Notes under the pieces: generated by a model | Told to the model about the DNA's origin: nothing | The model's database searches: none | The model's input: the letters and a program-made list of their open reading frames with translations, nothing else | Origin: Chitinophaga pinensis | GTDB lineage: Bacteria; Bacteroidota; Bacteroidia; Chitinophagales; Chitinophagaceae | Direction: 5' to 3' | DNA length: 64,000 nucleotides | Assembly (NCBI GenBank): GCA_945876095.1 | Contig: CAMCMP010000006.1 | Location: 1-64,000 of the forward strand | Shown: one piece after another, positions 10,798 through 19,750 of the stretch | Layout of the letters: each line of letters starts with the position of its first letter | How positions within the stretch are numbered: the stretch's first letter is position 1 | Position numbers and translations under genes: made by a program

Positions 10798-11113
10798 TCA
10801 TTGCTGCAACCATAGGAAATAAGAAACCAAGAATAATCAAAAGTGTTGTCTGGTCTTTTCCTACTTCTCCAGTTTTCTCATATACTTTTGGCAAACCTTC
10901 TTTGCCTGCTAAATAATAAAAATATAAGTTGACCGGCAAGCAACATCCCGCAAATATTGCGATGGGTTGTGAAATAATTTCTTTTTCAGCAGCTGCATTT
11001 AAAACTTGGGCAGCTTTGATATTCCAATAAATTAAATATAAACCGCAGGTGATGAGGCCAAGTATCAATACAAGAACTGGCTCATTTTTGAATTGTGGAA
11101 TTGGTTGTGACAT
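10763..11113 (-). CDS. DUF4234-like small membrane protein
   Basis: 116 residues. It opens with a short polar stretch, then a VLVLILGLITCGLYLIYWNIK segment, where the G-x-x-x-x-YW-x-W-x pattern is typical of DUF4234 proteins. Two more hydrophobic segments follow, around residues 47-67 and 90-108. It is the first gene of a two-gene unit with the overlapping DUF2752 gene, a pairing that suggests the two proteins act together in the membrane. Its function is unknown. Confidence 0.7.
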   Translation of the reverse strand: MSQPIPQFKNEPVLVLILGLITCGLYLIYWNIKAAQVLNAAAEKEIISQPIAIFAGCCLPVNLYFYYLAGKEGLPKVYEKTGEVGKDQTTLLIILGFLFPMVAAMIVQGDINKLYN

Positions 11114-11473
11114 TTTATTTTTTTTGTTGGTTTTGAGGATTTGGCTTTTTACTTCGCCCCGTTTTTTATGTGGTTGCTAATCTCCACTACTCATAACAAG
11201 ATAATGAATTTGATAGAATTAAGTGCTTTTTCTAAGAATTATTTATACAATAGCTAAAATAATCAGGTGCTGTAAACCGAAAATCTATCGAATAAAACAA
11301 CCTTACACATTTTAAATTTATTATATATACTTTCAACGCATTGAACTAAACTTTGATTTTTTTAATTTTTCCTGAAATTGTATTTAATGAAAGCGGTTAT
11401 GTAATTGTTACGGAAAGCAGAATCAAAAGTTAATGTAAAAAATAATCATACTTTTATCCAAATAATTTAAAAT
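11114..11473. other. Divergent promoter region
   Basis: AT-rich region between the minus-strand DUF4234/DUF2752 pair and the plus-strand metallophosphatase. A TACTTTTA close to the TAnnTTTG consensus lies about 25 bp before the ATG at 11474. I see nothing else. Confidence 0.4.
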
Positions 11474-12886
11474 ATGAAATGCCTGTCAATTCTTTTAATA
11501 TGTTTAAGTTCTTTTTTTTCAAAAAATATTTTCTCCCAATCTGTATTTATCACCAAGCCCTATTTACAGATTGGCCATGAGGGAAGTCCAAATAAATTAG
11601 CTTTATTATGGCACACAGCTGATACAGCCAGCGAATGGGGGGTAGAAATAAAATTGAATAATCGTTGGGTAAGAAGTACAAAGATTTATTTTAATAGAGT
11701 TTTTATAAAAAATTATCAGCCATTTGTAGTGTACCACGCTACACTTCAAAACTTACAAAATGGAAAAGAGGTTAGTTATAGAGTGCTAAAAAATAAAGTG
11801 ACTGTATTTGAATCTTTTGCTCATTCACCCAAATCAAAAAGTCAAAATTATAAATTCGTTGTCGCTGGAGATATTGGAGCACTAACTAAAAATCAAAAGA
11901 AATTAGCCAACGTAATGTTTGATCTGAATCCAGACTTTGTAGCTGTTCCGGGAGATATTGTTTACGGTCATGGATTAGCAAATGAATACACTACAAAGTT
12001 TTGGCCTATCTATAATGCTGATAACAACGATTCAACTGGTGCGCCGCTATTAAGAACCATTCCATTTATGGCATCAGTGGGTAATCATGATGCAAATGAT
12101 AGAGACATGGACAAAACCCCCGATGCTTTAGCCTATTATTATTTTTGGGAACAACCTTTAAATGGACCCTATGATAAAGAAGGTAGTGCGCTTTTACCCA
12201 TATTAAAAGGTAGCGAAAGTAATCGAAATGCATTTTATGAGGCTGCTAAAAATGCCTATCCAAAAATGACTAATTTTTCATACGATTATGGCAATGCGCA
12301 TTGGACAGTCATCGATGCAGATTCATACGTTAACTGGTCAAATAAAGAATTACAAAATTGGATAATACAGGATTTAAAAAAATCGTCAAAAGCAATGTGG
12401 CGTTTTGTAATGTTTCATCAACCAGGTTTCAACTCATCTAAAGCACATTTTGAAGAACAACATATGAGGCTTTTATCACCAATATTTGAGGCAGGAAAAG
12501 TAGATGTAGTTTTTAATGGACATGTACATAATTACCAAAGATCTTTTCCATTAACCTTTATTCCAGATACAATGGATGAGTCGGGCGCAAGAGTAAAAAT
12601 AAAAATAGATGGAAAATTAAATGGAAAATGGACTTTAGATAAAAGCTTTGATGGAATCAATAATAAAAAACCAAAGGGAATTATTTATATCGTTACGGGT
12701 GCTGGCGGACAGCGTTTGTATAATTACGAACAAACCAATTTGCCTAACAGTTGGCAACCTTTCACAGATAAGTTTTTCTCTACCGATAATACCATCAGTT
12801 TTATTGAAATGGAAAAGAATAAATTTCAATTCAAACAAATTAATACCAATGGTGAAACGGTGGATTCTTTTACAATCGAAAAATAA
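11474..12886 (+). CDS. Exported purple-acid-phosphatase-like metallophosphatase
   Basis: 470 residues with a signal peptide (to about residue 22), an N-terminal Fn3-like domain (about 25-120) and a calcineurin-like catalytic domain. The metal-binding series is complete: GDIG at 132-135, PGDIVYGHG near 161, GNHD at 203-206, FHQPG, and NGHVHNYQRS near 348. The GHVHNYQR form and the Fn3 domain are those of purple acid phosphatases, so it probably releases phosphate from extracytoplasmic monoesters. No lipobox or C-terminal sorting domain is seen. It appears to be a single-gene unit. Confidence 0.88.
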   Translation: MKCLSILLICLSSFFSKNIFSQSVFITKPYLQIGHEGSPNKLALLWHTADTASEWGVEIKLNNRWVRSTKIYFNRVFIKNYQPFVVYHATLQNLQNGKEVSYRVLKNKVTVFESFAHSPKSKSQNYKFVVAGDIGALTKNQKKLANVMFDLNPDFVAVPGDIVYGHGLANEYTTKFWPIYNADNNDSTGAPLLRTIPFMASVGNHDANDRDMDKTPDALAYYYFWEQPLNGPYDKEGSALLPILKGSESNRNAFYEAAKNAYPKMTNFSYDYGNAHWTVIDADSYVNWSNKELQNWIIQDLKKSSKAMWRFVMFHQPGFNSSKAHFEEQHMRLLSPIFEAGKVDVVFNGHVHNYQRSFPLTFIPDTMDESGARVKIKIDGKLNGKWTLDKSFDGINNKKPKGIIYIVTGAGGQRLYNYEQTNLPNSWQPFTDKFFSTDNTISFIEMEKNKFQFKQINTNGETVDSFTIEK

Positions 12887-13088
12887 TCAAGCGAAACTAT
12901 CATTCTACTTTCAATAGAATACCTTTGCTCCAAAAATTATAAATTTATTTTAAGATTTTAGAAGCGAATTTAATCAGGCCGATGGAAGTTTGGTGTCAAC
13001 TTTTCGAATACATCATCTTGGAAAAAAATCTTTTTTATTAAAATTAAATTTCAATAAATAAATTTAATTGCAGTTGTTTTAGATAAAA

Positions 13089-13679
13089 ATGTTTAACCAA
13101 CACTTACATATTATAAATTTTGAAGGGGAAGCCATCTACTATGGACCGATATTTAACTTTGAGCAGAGTAGCCTTCTTTTTGATGATTTATTAAAAAACA
13201 TCGAATGGAAAAATGAGGAAATTATAATTTTTGGAAAAGAAATAATTAGTAAAAGAAAGGTTGCATTTTATGGAGATGAAGGAATAGAATATACCTATTC
13301 AAATAAAACTAAAAAAGGACTAGTTTGGACGGACCACTTATTAAAAATAAAAAGCTTGGTGGAAGATTATACACAAGTCAGCTATAATGGATGTTTGTTA
13401 AACTTGTATCATGATGGTGATGAAGGAATGGGTTGGCATAGTGATGGCGAAAAGGAAATCATCGCCAATAGTTCTATCTCTTCGGTTAGTTTAGGTATTG
13501 AAAGAAAGTTTTCATTTAAAAACAAATCATCAAAAGAAATAGTTTCTATACAACTTGAAAATGGCTCATTACTAGAAATGAAAGGGGCTATTCAAAAACA
13601 CTGGTTACATGCATTGCCAAAATCTAAAAAAATCAAGACGCCTAGAATCAATTTAACTTTTAGGCAATTTCTAAAATAA
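13089..13679 (+). CDS. alkB: AlkB-like 2-oxoglutarate/Fe(II) dioxygenase
   Basis: Oxidative demethylase for alkylated bases in DNA or RNA, cytoplasmic. The 196-residue product shows the iron triad WHSDGE (H117, D119) and H174 in HWLHALP, and the 2-oxoglutarate-binding RINLTFR (R186, R192). NLYHDGDEGMGWHSD is typical of the ALKBH2/3-like group common in Bacteroidota. All catalytic residues are present and the length is normal. The substrate class cannot be told from sequence. Confidence 0.92.
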   Translation: MFNQHLHIINFEGEAIYYGPIFNFEQSSLLFDDLLKNIEWKNEEIIIFGKEIISKRKVAFYGDEGIEYTYSNKTKKGLVWTDHLLKIKSLVEDYTQVSYNGCLLNLYHDGDEGMGWHSDGEKEIIANSSISSVSLGIERKFSFKNKSSKEIVSIQLENGSLLEMKGAIQKHWLHALPKSKKIKTPRINLTFRQFLK

Positions 13680-13710
13680 CCCAACTGTCAGATAAAATAT
13701 TTATTTAGAT

Positions 13711-14460
13711 TTATTTTTTTGCAAATTTTTCTTCAATCAATTTACGTTTAGTCCAACACTCATCTAAAGGGCCTCCTGTTGATTTTTGCCCTTTGTGTCT
13801 CCAATCACCGTCCAATACTGAATAGGAAAACTCCACCGACTTGCCAACGCTTTGTGCTGTTTTAGTGAAGTACTCTATATTTTCAACATACTTTCCATTT
13901 TCAGAAGTTTGAGTACCGCCGCCCGCATCAAAAAATTTTCTTGTCACTACATTATAACTCACCCACTGAAAATGCTTTCCAGAAATAATTTTCATGGTAC
14001 GTCTCGGAAGAAATGGATTGGCTCTTCTAGATAATACGTCCTTTGAATAGTTACCACTAATTATCCATGCTCCAAATAAATCTCCTGATACACCGTCATC
14101 CAATTTTTTTAAATCACTTAATAGTTTGCCTATAGACAAGTGTCCATTTTTTTTAATCACTACAGAAAGTTCAGCGGTAGTATTTACCAATAAACTGTCT
14201 TGCGAATGCCACTCATACGACAATTGAATATTTTTTTTATTCAAACTATAAGTGCCTCCCCAACTAAAATTAAACTTTTTATCCACTAGACTATAGTTGG
14301 CAACGCTGATAACATTATCAGCAAAAATCACTAGGGTTTTTATGTTATTTTCCTCTTTGCCCCATGCTCCCATTATATTATTTGTACTTTGCCCTTGCAC
14401 ATGAACGGTAAAGGATGTCACAAAAAAACTAGCAAAAATTAAGATTAAAAAAAATCTCAT
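13711..14460 (-). CDS. Exported protein of unknown function, DUF4488-like
   Basis: 249 residues with a signal peptide (MRFFLILIFASFFVTSFTVHVQG). The rest looks like two beta-rich modules that both open with GAW (MGAWGKEENN near residue 30; LFGAWIISGN near 128) and end with FDAGGGTQTSENGKY and GPLDECWTKRK. This resembles exported lipocalin-like proteins of the DUF4488 type found beside glycan-degradation genes. It is convergent with alkB and upstream of, on the opposite side from, the sugar island. Role not known. Confidence 0.6.
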   Translation of the reverse strand: MRFFLILIFASFFVTSFTVHVQGQSTNNIMGAWGKEENNIKTLVIFADNVISVANYSLVDKKFNFSWGGTYSLNKKNIQLSYEWHSQDSLLVNTTAELSVVIKKNGHLSIGKLLSDLKKLDDGVSGDLFGAWIISGNYSKDVLSRRANPFLPRRTMKIISGKHFQWVSYNVVTRKFFDAGGGTQTSENGKYVENIEYFTKTAQSVGKSVEFSYSVLDGDWRHKGQKSTGGPLDECWTKRKLIEEKFAKK

Positions 14461-14510
14461 GATAGAGTTTTATAATGTTATAAATTATGATTTAAAATTA
14501 ACCTAAAATT

Positions 14511-16100
14511 TTACTTGTAATTAGTAATCATCACTCCCTTTTCTTCACTTACAGGAAACTTTAAATTTTTCAAGGCAATGCCAGTTGTATTATTAAACAG
14601 TGCTACAGGCAATTCAATTGCTTTAGGAACTGTGAAATTTTCTAAGGCTACTCCTTTTACATCATCAAAAACCAAGGCTGGTCGAAAGTCGTCCTCCAAA
14701 TAAAACACTTTTACATTTTTCATTTTTATTCCTTCTGCATGACGAACATAAAAACCCCAAGAAGGTAACTCTCCAAACATAGAAAATTCTGGATAATTCG
14801 ATTCATTCTCTGGGACAGAAGTGATGGCGTTGAGTGGGATATAAGCGATCTCTTTACTTGATCTGCCTCCATAACTAATTTCAACATTCTCGATAGTAAC
14901 ATTTTCGACAGGGTATCCCGGCAAGCCAACAATAGAAGAAGGAATCAAATTGTAGGGTAAAAAAGGATGCCCATAAATATGAAAACTTCCTGGGCGTTTC
15001 GGCATTTTATCTATGCCAGGTTTAAGATGATCTGGAGGCCCCTCAACCGGATAACCTTGATCAGGCTTGTTAAGGGGTACTTCTACTTTTACATTGGCAA
15101 TATAAATACCTTTCAGCGTTCCCACATTTCTTGTTGTATTTCTTTTCCCTCTTTTGATAAAAATCGCATTCCCTGTATTCCTCGCTACTATATTCTGTAT
15201 GTCTATATTTTCAACTACTCCTCCATCTACCGATTCGATTGCAATTGCTGAACGGTAGGTATCATAAATTTCTAAATTTCGCACCTTGATATTTCTAAAT
15301 CCTCCAGATGATGCGGTACCCATTTTAAAAGCACTAGCACTTGAGCGAATTTTACAACTGTCAATGTAAACATCTTCACAACCAGAATTTGGATTGCTCG
15401 ACTTCAAACATATTCCATCATCGGCAGAGTTGATGAAACAATTTGTGATTCTTACCTTTTTACAATCGGTAATATCAATACCGTCATTATTCCAATAGGC
15501 TGTACTCTGAACGGTTATTCCATCAATTGTTAAATTGGTGCATTCTGTATAATTTTGAACCCAACCTGAAGAGTTTTTTAACGTAATACCTGAGACAGTA
15601 ATATTGCTGCAAGAATCAATTGCAAGTATTACCGTTCTTACCCCTTCTCCAGGACGTTTTACGCGCCACATATTATCCTGCACAATTTCTCCACTTCTAA
15701 GTTTCTTCAAAATATCAAGCATCAACTCCTGAGCCCGACCATCAATAACACCTGGTCCGCTGATAGAAATGTTTTTTTGATTTTTTGCTTCAATCAATCC
15801 AGCTCGTTCAGGCCTATAATCATTTCTATCAATAGTGCCCATCAAACAAGCGCCTGCTGATAGATACAAGTCTACTCCTGATTTTAAGAAAATTGTTCCT
15901 GTTACAAAATTTCCTGGAGGAATAATCACCTGACCGCCACCAGCAGCAGAAACTTTATCAATCAGACGCTGTATGGCAACTGCATTGTTAGTTTTGCCAT
16001 CTGCTATTGCACCAAAAGATGTTATAGAATTTTTGATTTTTTGATTACATCCTACAATAAAAAATATTCCAACAATTAATAACCCCGTAATGGTTTTCAT
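14511..16100 (-). CDS. GH28-family polygalacturonase-like lipoprotein
   Basis: Predicted pectin- or polyuronate-cleaving glycoside hydrolase on the cell surface or in the periplasm. The 529-residue product has a lipoprotein signal ending IVGC (C18), an opening SFGAIADGKTNNAVAIQ with the usual DG..ND-like start of GH28 parallel beta-helices, YWNNDGIDI (D206), and NSADDGICLKS with the catalytic Asp pair D227-D228. The usual GHGS is replaced by GTASSGG near 261, so it belongs to one of the divergent GH28 groups and its exact substrate is open. It is the first of several carbohydrate-related genes here. Confidence 0.85.
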   Translation of the reverse strand: MKTITGLLIVGIFFIVGCNQKIKNSITSFGAIADGKTNNAVAIQRLIDKVSAAGGGQVIIPPGNFVTGTIFLKSGVDLYLSAGACLMGTIDRNDYRPERAGLIEAKNQKNISISGPGVIDGRAQELMLDILKKLRSGEIVQDNMWRVKRPGEGVRTVILAIDSCSNITVSGITLKNSSGWVQNYTECTNLTIDGITVQSTAYWNNDGIDITDCKKVRITNCFINSADDGICLKSSNPNSGCEDVYIDSCKIRSSASAFKMGTASSGGFRNIKVRNLEIYDTYRSAIAIESVDGGVVENIDIQNIVARNTGNAIFIKRGKRNTTRNVGTLKGIYIANVKVEVPLNKPDQGYPVEGPPDHLKPGIDKMPKRPGSFHIYGHPFLPYNLIPSSIVGLPGYPVENVTIENVEISYGGRSSKEIAYIPLNAITSVPENESNYPEFSMFGELPSWGFYVRHAEGIKMKNVKVFYLEDDFRPALVFDDVKGVALENFTVPKAIELPVALFNNTTGIALKNLKFPVSEEKGVMITNYK

Positions 16101-16300
16101 AGAATTTGTTTTTTAAAAAATTACTTTATTTATCCTTTATATTCATTAAACATAAAATTGATTCCTCTTTTAATACATTGAATTAAAATCCTATTTGCTT
16201 TACAAATTTATACTCTTAAAAGATGTAATATAATTACCTATTCAAAGATTTGTGTTCCACTCTTGATATTATAAATACCACTTATAATTGCAGCTCATTT

Positions 16301-17851
16301 TTATTTTTGATTCCTAATGGTTGTAAGTAATACCGAAAGCTCTTTTACCTTGTCAGGATATTTTTGATAAAGATTATTATCCTCATGGATATCTTCGTCA
16401 AGGTTGTAAAGTTGTCCAACCGCTTCGCCTGGCTTAGATTTTACCTCTGATGGGTCGGTAAAACCGCCGGAGCCTAATCCTATAATGAGCTTCCATGGCC
16501 CCTTACGAATAGCGAATAATCCTTTAGATGAAATAACAACAACAGGATGTTGTTCTGCAGATTTAGCAACTTTAGATTCTAAGTTTGGAAGCACTGAGAA
16601 ACTATCACCTGTTTTAAACTTATCAGAGCTTTCACCCACCAGATCTGAGCAGGTAGCCATAAAGTTAGCCAGAGAAGTGGTGACGTTGCTAACAGATCCT
16701 GCTTTTACTTTTTTAGGATAACGCACAATCAATGGAACGCGGTGACCGCCCTCAAAGGCATCTCCTTTCATCCCTCTAAATTGTCCCGCGGCATGGTGGT
16801 TATATTGTTTCACAAAATTATCGCGCCAGTAAGGTCCATTATCACTTGTAAAAACAATCATCGTGTTTTCTGAAAGTCCTAGGCTATCAATTGAACGCAA
16901 CAACTTACCAATTGCATCATCCACCATTTGAACAAAATCTCCATATTCACCGGCATTCGAACGACCTATAAAACCAGCGGTAGGAAGCCATGGAGTATGA
17001 GGTGCAGGCATTGGGAAGTAGAGAAAAAATGGGTTCGCAGCTGCCGATTGATTTTTGATAAAGCTAATTGCCTTATTAGTAAAATGAGGAAGTACCTCTT
17101 TAAAATCAAATGAAGGGGACATTAATCCAGCTCTCCAGAATGGTCCTGTATAACCCGATTCAAGTTTACTTCCAGGAGTAAAGCCAGTAGGCATTTCCGT
17201 TAGTGCATCATTTTCAAGATAGCAGTAAGGAGGCATATCTAAAGAAGCTGGCAAAATATAAGAATAGTCAAAACCTTGTGTTCTTGGACCATTGATAGGA
17301 GGAACAGAAAAATCAATCTGATCAGGATTCATATCCGATGATATCCCATATAACTTGTTGTTATTGATTTGCTTCTCTACCGAATCTTTGGATCTAGCAT
17401 TTGGAACCCAATCTAATCCGAGGTGCCATTTTCCGACCACTCCAGTTGTATAAGCATGAGACTTCAATAATGTGGCAACAGTTGGTTGATTCTTTTCAAT
17501 TAATGTTCTGCTATAGCCATGCAGTACACCCACTGGTAGTCGGCTTCGCCAAGGATAAACGCCTGTTAAAATAGAATATCTTGAAGGAGTACAAACACCT
17601 GAAGTGGTATGAGCATCCGTAAAACGCATTCCCTGTTTTGCTAATCTATCAATATTGGGAGTCTTAATTTTTCCATCTGCATTATAAATCGAAACGTCTC
17701 CATATCCTAGATCATCCGTAAGTATGTAAATGATATTCGGAAGTTTTTTTTGACTCTTACTCTTTTTAATTCCTTGCGCGTTGACAAATATATTTAGGTA
17801 AATTGACAACAATAGTAAAAGATACTTTTGGGGAAATTGCATATATCTCAT
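16301..17851 (-). CDS. Exported S1-family sulfatase (FGly type)
   Basis: Hydrolyses sulfate esters, probably on an extracellular polysaccharide. 516 residues with a signal peptide to about residue 26, the metal-binding LTDDLGYGD (D46, D47), and CTPSRYSILTG in which C87 is the residue converted to formylglycine. GKWHLG and FTSDNGPYWRD (metal/substrate) are intact, so it should be active if a maturase exists elsewhere in the genome; none is in this window. About the same length as the second sulfatase at 19751 but clearly diverged from it. Confidence 0.93.
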   Translation of the reverse strand: MRYMQFPQKYLLLLLSIYLNIFVNAQGIKKSKSQKKLPNIIYILTDDLGYGDVSIYNADGKIKTPNIDRLAKQGMRFTDAHTTSGVCTPSRYSILTGVYPWRSRLPVGVLHGYSRTLIEKNQPTVATLLKSHAYTTGVVGKWHLGLDWVPNARSKDSVEKQINNNKLYGISSDMNPDQIDFSVPPINGPRTQGFDYSYILPASLDMPPYCYLENDALTEMPTGFTPGSKLESGYTGPFWRAGLMSPSFDFKEVLPHFTNKAISFIKNQSAAANPFFLYFPMPAPHTPWLPTAGFIGRSNAGEYGDFVQMVDDAIGKLLRSIDSLGLSENTMIVFTSDNGPYWRDNFVKQYNHHAAGQFRGMKGDAFEGGHRVPLIVRYPKKVKAGSVSNVTTSLANFMATCSDLVGESSDKFKTGDSFSVLPNLESKVAKSAEQHPVVVISSKGLFAIRKGPWKLIIGLGSGGFTDPSEVKSKPGEAVGQLYNLDEDIHEDNNLYQKYPDKVKELSVLLTTIRNQK

Positions 17852-17883
17852 AAGTATTTATATAATAAGATAAATAATAAAAT

Positions 17884-17908
17884 AGCCATTTCGCAAGCGA
17901 AACGGCCA
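17884..17908 (-). terminator. Hairpin terminator before sulfatase
   Basis: GCCATTTCGC / GCGAAACGGC stem with an almost closed loop. On the minus strand it is followed by TATTTTATTAT. It lies between the small exported protein gene (stop 17964) and the sulfatase start (17851), so the two are probably separate transcripts. Confidence 0.6.
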
Positions 17909-17963
17909 TGTTAAATTAGTTACTGTAAGACAAGGACAAGAATCTAAAATAGTACTAAAGCAA

Positions 17964-18458
17964 CTATTTTGATTTATTAAAATAATAGGTCCCTTTCAAA
18001 CTGCCTTCAGAAGTTTTGGTGACAAAGTCATAAATCAACTGATTTCCATCCTGGCTTAATTTCCATGTTTCAATCGTGTTAACATTTTGTTCTCCCGAAT
18101 TGCCATTATAAATGGTATTTGATTCTATCAATAATGAATTTTCTTTTTCTGACCATTGCGCTTTAGATTTTCTAGGCATCTCATAAATCACAATTTTAGA
18201 CTCCTTATTATCCAAGGTAAGATTTTCATTAAATGGATAATTCTCTCCATTAGAATTTTCATATACCCTTTCTGTAAGCAGGTTGTCATTTTCAACTTTA
18301 ATATTAATTGCAGAAAGAAAAAGAGAACTGCCTGTGGTAGAAGACTTGGTTCTGTCCAATTTCCAATTTCCAGCAAACGCCGGTTTTCCATCACCTGCAG
18401 AAGCAGAAATTGTAAGGATCAAAGAAGCCAAAAGACTTAAAAGGAATTTAATTTTCAT
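17964..18458 (-). CDS. Small exported lipocalin-like protein
   Basis: 164 residues with a signal peptide (MKIKFLLSLLASLILTISASA). The mature part begins FAGNWKLDRTKS and ends GSLKGTYYFNKSK, a beta-rich pattern with GNW near the start as seen in exported lipocalin-like domains. It has no catalytic motif that I recognise. It sits upstream of the sulfatase gene, but a hairpin separates them. Function unknown. Confidence 0.65.
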   Translation of the reverse strand: MKIKFLLSLLASLILTISASAGDGKPAFAGNWKLDRTKSSTTGSSLFLSAINIKVENDNLLTERVYENSNGENYPFNENLTLDNKESKIVIYEMPRKSKAQWSEKENSLLIESNTIYNGNSGEQNVNTIETWKLSQDGNQLIYDFVTKTSEGSLKGTYYFNKSK

Positions 18459-18684
18459 ATTGTCAAGTTTAGTTAATGTTTATAATTATTTTATCTTCTA
18501 CAAATCAAAGCTAATATACTGTAATTCCCAAAAATATATTTAGGTAAAAAATGAAATGTCAAATTTGGCTATTCATCTCTGAATTGAACTCCTGCAAAAC
18601 TCATCATCAATTAGCGAATGTAAAACCGTGTCGAAATTTTAGCAATCGCTTATTAAAGCTATCCCTACTATTTCTTTTCATTTC

Positions 18685-19416
18685 CTAAAGCCCTTCTGCC
18701 ATCGTTCGCATTTGAATTTCAATAATTCTTGAACCAGCCGATTGTGTACAAGCCAGCAAAATTGATGCCGCTACATCAGTAGTTTCAAGCATTTCCGATT
18801 TGGCTACTCCCTCTTTCGTTCGACCCTTTCCAATGGCAAACTCGGTTTTTACTCCTCCGGGACAAATAACCCCTACTTTAATTCCTTTGGGTCTAAGTTC
18901 TTTATCTAAAGATTTAGCAAATCCCATTTGTGCAAATTTGGTTGAACAATAAACCGCTTGCCCGGGATAGCCATTGATACCAGCCATTGAAGAAATCATT
19001 AGAATAGTTCCACTTCCTTGAAGAATCATTTGTGGAACAACGTAACGAGTAAATAAAAAAGTGGATCGCATATTGGTAATCATCATTTCGTCATACTCAG
19101 CAACAGAAGTATCAACCAATTCTTTATAATTTCCAATTCCCGTATTATTTATAAGAATATCTACTCGTCCAAATTCTTTGATAGCAGCATCTACCGTTTC
19201 TTTAGCGGTTGCCTCCTCGCTTGCATCTCCTACTATATAAATAGATTCAGTTCCTTGCAGCTTAAATTCGTTTGCCAAGTTCTTAAGTCGGTCCTCTCTG
19301 CGGGCTGTAATCACTACACTTGCTCCTTCATTAGCCAACATTCTTGCAGCTGCTTCTCCAATTCCAGCGCTAGCTCCTGTTACAATGGCAACTTTGCCGA
19401 TTAATTTTCCTGTCAT
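18685..19416 (-). CDS. Short-chain dehydrogenase/reductase (classical SDR)
   Basis: NAD(P)-dependent cytoplasmic oxidoreductase, 243 residues. It shows the Rossmann motif TGASAGIGEAAA (residues 13-24), NNTG (usually NNAG; the A-to-T change is mild), an active-site serine in MISSMAG and YCSTKFA supplying the Tyr-x-x-x-Lys, then CPGGVKTEF. The ARREDRL after strand 2 suggests NADP preference. Substrate is not predictable. It is divergent from the sulfatase at 19751 and shares the carbohydrate island. Confidence 0.88.
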   Translation of the reverse strand: MTGKLIGKVAIVTGASAGIGEAAARMLANEGASVVITARREDRLKNLANEFKLQGTESIYIVGDASEEATAKETVDAAIKEFGRVDILINNTGIGNYKELVDTSVAEYDEMMITNMRSTFLFTRYVVPQMILQGSGTILMISSMAGINGYPGQAVYCSTKFAQMGFAKSLDKELRPKGIKVGVICPGGVKTEFAIGKGRTKEGVAKSEMLETTDVAASILLACTQSAGSRIIEIQMRTMAEGL

Positions 19417-19750
19417 TATAAATAGTATAAAAATTTAAAGAATTGCAATATACAAACTAAAGCAACCATTTATTGTAGCAATTAAAATCCAACAATGTCT
19501 TCCTGTAAATAGTTAAACTTAATTCAGTATTCCTATGTGATAATAAAGAATAATAAAAGGAAGACAATAAGTAAAATCCTTAATTTTAATAAAATGGCGT
19601 ACTCTTCACTAAATCAAAAAAGCTTGTCCCCTAGTTACCTCGACCATTTGGATTGTAAATCCTAATAGACCTTATAAAAAACATTAATGAAGAAATAATA
19701 AAAGACATTTGGTGGATTTTTTTAAATTACATTAATTAATAAACTTATCT
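19417..19750. other. Divergent promoter region between SDR and sulfatase
   Basis: AT-rich spacer of about 330 bp. No well-matched -33/-7 pair, operator palindrome or small gene is evident. Confidence 0.4.
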
